Source: Planctomycetota bacterium
Lineage (GTDB): Bacteria > Planctomycetota > Phycisphaerae > Phycisphaerales > UBA1924
DNA: 64,000 nt
NCBI GenBank assembly: GCA_039819165.1
Contig: JBCBSM010000001.1
Span: 2,108,001-2,172,000, forward strand
Reading direction: 5' to 3'
A program made the position numbers and the translations under genes. Within the stretch, counting starts at the first letter, position 1. Each line of letters opens with the position of its first letter. Positions 60,708 to 64,000 of the stretch are shown piece by piece. Below the pieces are notes generated by a model. It had not been told where the DNA came from. It was given only the letters and a program-made list of their open reading frames with translations, and did no database searches.

Positions 60708-62431
60708 GACCGCACCCGCAGCACCACAAGCGTCTGGTCGTCGGGCATCCGCGCCCCCGCGGCGAAGCGACGCACGCCGCCCACCAGCTCGTGCACCAGG
60801 GCCGATGCGGCGATGTCGGGCCGCTCCCGAAGCGCCGCGAGCACCGCCTCGGCCACCCGCGGGCGACCGTAGCGCTCCTCGTCGCCCCGCCGCGCATCGC
60901 TCAGCCCGTCGGTGAACACCGCCAGCGAGTCGCCGGGCGACAGCGGCAGCCTGCCTTCGGAAAACACCTGCGCCGGCAGCACCCCCGCCAGCATGCCGCC
61001 GGTCCGCAATTCCTCGATGCGGTGCACCGGCCCGCCGGCATCGGTCCCTGCGCCCGTGCTGCGCACCAGCAAGGGCGGATCGTGCCCCGCGCTCGCGAAC
61101 ACCAACTCCCGCCGCTCCGGGCAGGCAACCCCGTACCACAGCGTCACGAATTCGTTGGGCATCGTGTCGCGGCACAGGTCGTCGTTGACCGCCGCCAGCA
61201 CCCGCGACGGCGCGGGGTCTTGCGATGCGTGCGCCCGCAGGCTGGCGCGGACGTGGCTCATCAGCAGCGCGGCGGCCACGCCCTTGCCCACCACGTCGCC
61301 CACCACGATGCCGATGCGGCGGGCCTCGGGCGGCCGATCGGCATCGAGCTCCACGAAGTCGTAGAAGTCGCCGCTCAGCTCGAGGCTCGGCTCCCAGCTC
61401 GCCGCCACGTCGAAGAGCGCAGACTCGGGCGGTCCCGCCGGCAGCATCCGCCGCTGCACGTCGCCGGCCAGCATTAGCTGCCGCTGCAGCTGCCGCCGCT
61501 CCCGCTGCTGGCGGAGCAGCCGCGCCTGGCCGATCGCCACCGCCGCCTGGTGCGCGATCGTCCGCAGCACGCGGATCTCATCGGGCGCAAACGCCCGCGG
61601 CTCCCGCCCGTACAGCCGGATCACGCCCAGCGGCCGGTCCTGGAAGACCATGCCCGCCTGCAGCGCACACCGCAGCCCCTCGTCGCGGACCCGATCCTTG
61701 AGCTGCACCCGCGCGTCGGCCTGCAGATCGGGCACCGCCACGACCTCGCCCGCGAGCGCCAGCCGATCGAACTCCCGGTCGAACGACAGCGGCAGCGGGC
61801 TGGCCAGCCACGCCGCCGACAGGTTGCGGCTCACGCGGTGCTCCACGTCCCGCTCGAGCGCCTCGAGCGCCCCGCCACCGGCCTGCGGCAGCAGCACGAT
61901 CGAGCCCGCCGACAACCCCAGCAGCTCGATCGCCGACTCGAGCGCGATGCCCAGCACGTCGTCCACGCTCTCGGCCCGCGCCAGCAGGGCGCTCAGCCGC
62001 TGCGTCGCCGCGAGCGCCCGCAGCCGGGCGCGCAGCTCCAGCTCCCGATCGCACACCTGGTCCGCGATGTCCACCATCAGCGCCACGGCGTGCTCGATCT
62101 CGACCGCCAGCGGGCCCTCGGTCGCCGGCGAGCGACCCACGTGCACCCAGCCGATGACGTCGCCCCTCGCGCGCACGGGCACCGCGAAGGCCCGCTCGGC
62201 CGCCAGCTCCGCGGCCGATGGCGTGCGATCCGCCACGCGCCACGCCAGCGAGCCCTCCCGCGCCGGCTCGATCTGCCGGCCCTGCGCATCGATGAGCCGC
62301 ACGCTGGAGCCCAAAAGGCCCCCCAGCGTCTCGCACAGCTGCACGAAGCCGCCGTCGCTCAGGAAGTCGGTGATGGACGGCCGCGCCGCGTCTTCGGAGC
62401 GGGCCGCCTGTTCGGTCGCCGAGTCAGCCAT
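60704..62431 (-). CDS. GAF-domain PP2C/SpoIIE-family phosphatase
   Basis: A 575-residue cytosolic signalling protein. The N-terminal region (about 20-125, FVQLCETLGGLLGSSVRLID) resembles a PocR-type ligand-binding domain. A GAF domain follows (about 145-300), then a short helix linker and a SpoIIE-type PP2C domain from about 335. The phosphatase motifs are LSGDFYDFVE, GDVVGKGVAAALLMS, FTDGLSDAR and PDDQTLVVL. It would dephosphorylate a STAS-type antagonist; the partner is unknown. It is coupled to the protease gene by a 4-nt overlap. This is the second such phosphatase in the window after 10491. Confidence 0.88.
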   Translation of the reverse strand: MADSATEQAARSEDAARPSITDFLSDGGFVQLCETLGGLLGSSVRLIDAQGRQIEPAREGSLAWRVADRTPSAAELAAERAFAVPVRARGDVIGWVHVGRSPATEGPLAVEIEHAVALMVDIADQVCDRELELRARLRALAATQRLSALLARAESVDDVLGIALESAIELLGLSAGSIVLLPQAGGGALEALERDVEHRVSRNLSAAWLASPLPLSFDREFDRLALAGEVVAVPDLQADARVQLKDRVRDEGLRCALQAGMVFQDRPLGVIRLYGREPRAFAPDEIRVLRTIAHQAAVAIGQARLLRQQRERRQLQRQLMLAGDVQRRMLPAGPPESALFDVAASWEPSLELSGDFYDFVELDADRPPEARRIGIVVGDVVGKGVAAALLMSHVRASLRAHASQDPAPSRVLAAVNDDLCRDTMPNEFVTLWYGVACPERRELVFASAGHDPPLLVRSTGAGTDAGGPVHRIEELRTGGMLAGVLPAQVFSEGRLPLSPGDSLAVFTDGLSDARRGDEERYGRPRVAEAVLAALRERPDIAASALVHELVGGVRRFAAGARMPDDQTLVVLRVRS

Positions 62432-62458
62432 GCACGCCGCCGCCCTCCCGCGGGCCCG

Positions 62459-64000
62459 CTAGCGGCCCGGTCCGCCCGCGGCCGCGGGCTGCAGCCACAC
62501 GCCCCGCAGCAGCGGCACCAGCGGATCCCGCCGACCCTCGACGCCGTCCGCGAGCCGATCGAGCCCCACGCGCACCGCGATCGCGTCGCCCGACTGGAAG
62601 CCGACGTAGGCCAGCAGCATCGCGCTCTCCCGCGGAAGCTTCCGCCGTGATTCGCCGCGGAGCTGCGCGAGCATCCGGCTCTTCGCCGCGGCGATGCGAT
62701 CGCTCCGCGGCAGCAACCCGTCTTCGTACCGCGCACCCACGAACTCGGGGTAGGCCAGCAGGAAGGATCGCAGGTTCACCGAGGCCGACAGATCGAGCCC
62801 CGCGCCCAGCTGCGCATGCACGCGGCCGACCAGCGCGATCGGATCCTCGGGCCGCGCCGCCAGCGCCATCGTGAAGCGCTGCTCGGCCTCGAAGTACCGC
62901 GCCTCGCCCATCAGCGCCTTGGCCCGCACCACGTGCAGCTCGTACTCCGAGGCCGAATCCAGCTCGGGCGACGGCGCCGTAACCACCCCCGTGCCCTGTC
63001 GGAGGGTCTCCAGCAGCGCCTCCCAGTCGGCGACCGTGCCCGCCGCCGCCTGCGCCTGCGTGGGAGGCAGCGGCGCCCGCGCCGCCTCGGCCGGATCCAG
63101 CGCCGACCGGAGCGCGGTGGGATCGTCCTCGGCTTCACCCTGGGCGGGCTCCGGCGTCGCCGGGAACCCCGGCAGCGCCGATGGATCCTCTTCGTCCCCC
63201 TGGGGCACGAATTCGCGCTGCAGCGCCCGCCGGAGCGCCTCGATGCGGTCCTCGAACGAGCCCAGCGGGCGGTCGGCCTGGCCCTCGCGATCGCCCTCGG
63301 CGCCGGCGCGAGCCTGCTCGTACGCGTCCAGCCGGACCCGGAGGTCCAGCTGCGTCTCGCTCATGTCGCGGTCGTCTTCGGAATCCTCCTCGCCGCCCAG
63401 CCGCAGGCTCGGCGCCCGCGCGGGATTGACCTCCTCCGGCTCGTCCTCGCCCGCCTCGGCATCGCCAACCAGTTGCTCGCGGGCCAGCCCGCGCAGCGGC
63501 GAGGCGACGAGCCCCAGCGTCCGGCCGTCCTCGCTCTCGGCCATCATCAACATCGCCGGCGACAGGCTCCGGCCGCTCACGAAGCTGCTGGTGGAGCGCA
63601 GCGACGTGCCCGCCAGCGGGTAGAGCAGCTCCTCGGGATCGGCCTCGCGCAGCCCGGGCTGGGCATTGCTCATGCTCACCGCCAGCTGCGTGCGCAGCTC
63701 GGGCGTGAGCCGGTCGCCCGTCCGCGAGGTCAGCAGCGAGCCGCGGAGGTTCCGCGGCGGACGGTTGCCCACCGTCAGCGCGAGCTGGAACTGCAGCGCC
63801 TCGGTCCCGCGGATGCCCGCCCCCGCCAGCCCGCTGGTAAACGCGTCGCGGCGGAAGGTGAACAGGTCGTCGGACCCCACGAACTCGCGGAACTCGAAGG
63901 TGTCCTCGAAGCCCACGTCGCCGCGGAACGACAGCCCGTTGGGCGCGTTGCCCGTCACGATGGCGTTCCGCAGCCGCAACTCGGACTGGAAGTCCCGCAC
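62459..64000 (-). CDS. TPR-containing protein of unknown function, 5' end outside window
   Basis: The visible 513 codons run off the window edge and the true start lies beyond 64000. The first half is low-complexity with repeated polar segments (RLRNAIVTGNAPNGLSFRGD, TGDRLTPELRTQLAVSMS). The middle is acidic and disordered (VPQGDEEDPSALPG). The C-terminal 170 residues contain helical TPR-like repeats (EYELHVVRAKALMGEARYFEAEQRF and TMALAARPEDPIALVGRVHAQ). Function is unknown. It stops 27 nt before the start of the phosphatase gene, so it is probably in the same operon. Confidence 0.7.
   Translation of the reverse strand: MRDFQSELRLRNAIVTGNAPNGLSFRGDVGFEDTFEFREFVGSDDLFTFRRDAFTSGLAGAGIRGTEALQFQLALTVGNRPPRNLRGSLLTSRTGDRLTPELRTQLAVSMSNAQPGLREADPEELLYPLAGTSLRSTSSFVSGRSLSPAMLMMAESEDGRTLGLVASPLRGLAREQLVGDAEAGEDEPEEVNPARAPSLRLGGEEDSEDDRDMSETQLDLRVRLDAYEQARAGAEGDREGQADRPLGSFEDRIEALRRALQREFVPQGDEEDPSALPGFPATPEPAQGEAEDDPTALRSALDPAEAARAPLPPTQAQAAAGTVADWEALLETLRQGTGVVTAPSPELDSASEYELHVVRAKALMGEARYFEAEQRFTMALAARPEDPIALVGRVHAQLGAGLDLSASVNLRSFLLAYPEFVGARYEDGLLPRSDRIAAAKSRMLAQLRGESRRKLPRESAMLLAYVGFQSGDAIAVRVGLDRLADGVEGRRDPLVPLLRGVWLQPAAAGGPGR

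Overview
The window reads as a chromosomal segment of a planctomycete, most likely of class Phycisphaerae. The evidence is indirect but consistent: very high GC; secreted proteins that end in paired DxDGDG dockerin-like repeats closed by Gly-Cys; two secreted proteins with a PTTAGL...GLRRRR sorting tail; membrane proteins carrying a CPxCGY...CPECG zinc ribbon; and the futalosine menaquinone enzyme MqnE. No rRNA, tRNA, CRISPR array, integrase or transposase was seen. Most genes are core metabolism or information processing, with a few lineage-specific or accessory islands.

Layout. 1-8.2 kb (minus strand): an exopolysaccharide/exosortase operon, transcribed as Wza-like export lipoprotein, exosortase with its C/R/H catalytic set, EpsI-domain protein and a 1543-residue TPR protein. 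8.5-13.3 kb: lipA, a methyltransferase, a membrane PP2C/SpoIIE phosphatase and a DMT permease. 13.4-14.6 kb: an overlapping pair of unrecognised genes with looser codon use, one of which looks like a permuted papain-fold enzyme. 14.7-20.1 kb: mqnE among several zinc-ribbon membrane proteins. 20.2-27.2 kb: dnaK with a clear terminator, then an AsmA-like protein, a TrkA-C membrane protein, a STAS protein and gyrA. 27.3-31.8 kb: a secreted protein, a membrane-anchored protein and a decayed tandem copy of the latter. 31.8-37.6 kb: dxr, an RNase E/G and ptsI. 38-44.6 kb: rho, two unknown genes, pdxJ, then lysS, a membrane protein and coaD on the other strand. 44.6-52.4 kb: a candidate structured RNA with a strong terminator, four dockerin-tailed secreted proteins, a Nif3-like protein, ispE, a ROK protein and an M20 peptidase. 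52.4-56.5 kb: dnaE. 56.8-58.9 kb: two paralogous sorting-signal proteins and a small membrane protein. 58.9-64 kb: a minus-strand run of a TPR-containing protein (cut by the window edge), a GAF/PP2C phosphatase, a trypsin-like protease and a fold-IV aminotransferase.

How the parts fit. The exosortase at the left end and the two sorting-tail proteins at 57-58 kb are plausibly enzyme and substrates. The substrates' tail lacks the Glu of the classical Pro-Glu-Pro motif. Dxr and IspE belong to the MEP isoprenoid route, and MqnE uses the futalosine route to menaquinone. Two PP2C/SpoIIE phosphatases and a STAS protein suggest partner-switching signalling.

The most general non-coding observation is a -10-like TAnnnT hexamer placed exactly 5 or 6 nt before the start codon of about a dozen genes, mostly without a Shine-Dalgarno sequence. 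This predicts widespread leaderless transcription. The best candidates for something new are this signal, the structured RNA at 44712-44841, the 13.4-14.6 kb gene pair, and a 25-bp perfect inverted repeat that holds the stop codons of both pdxJ and lysS.
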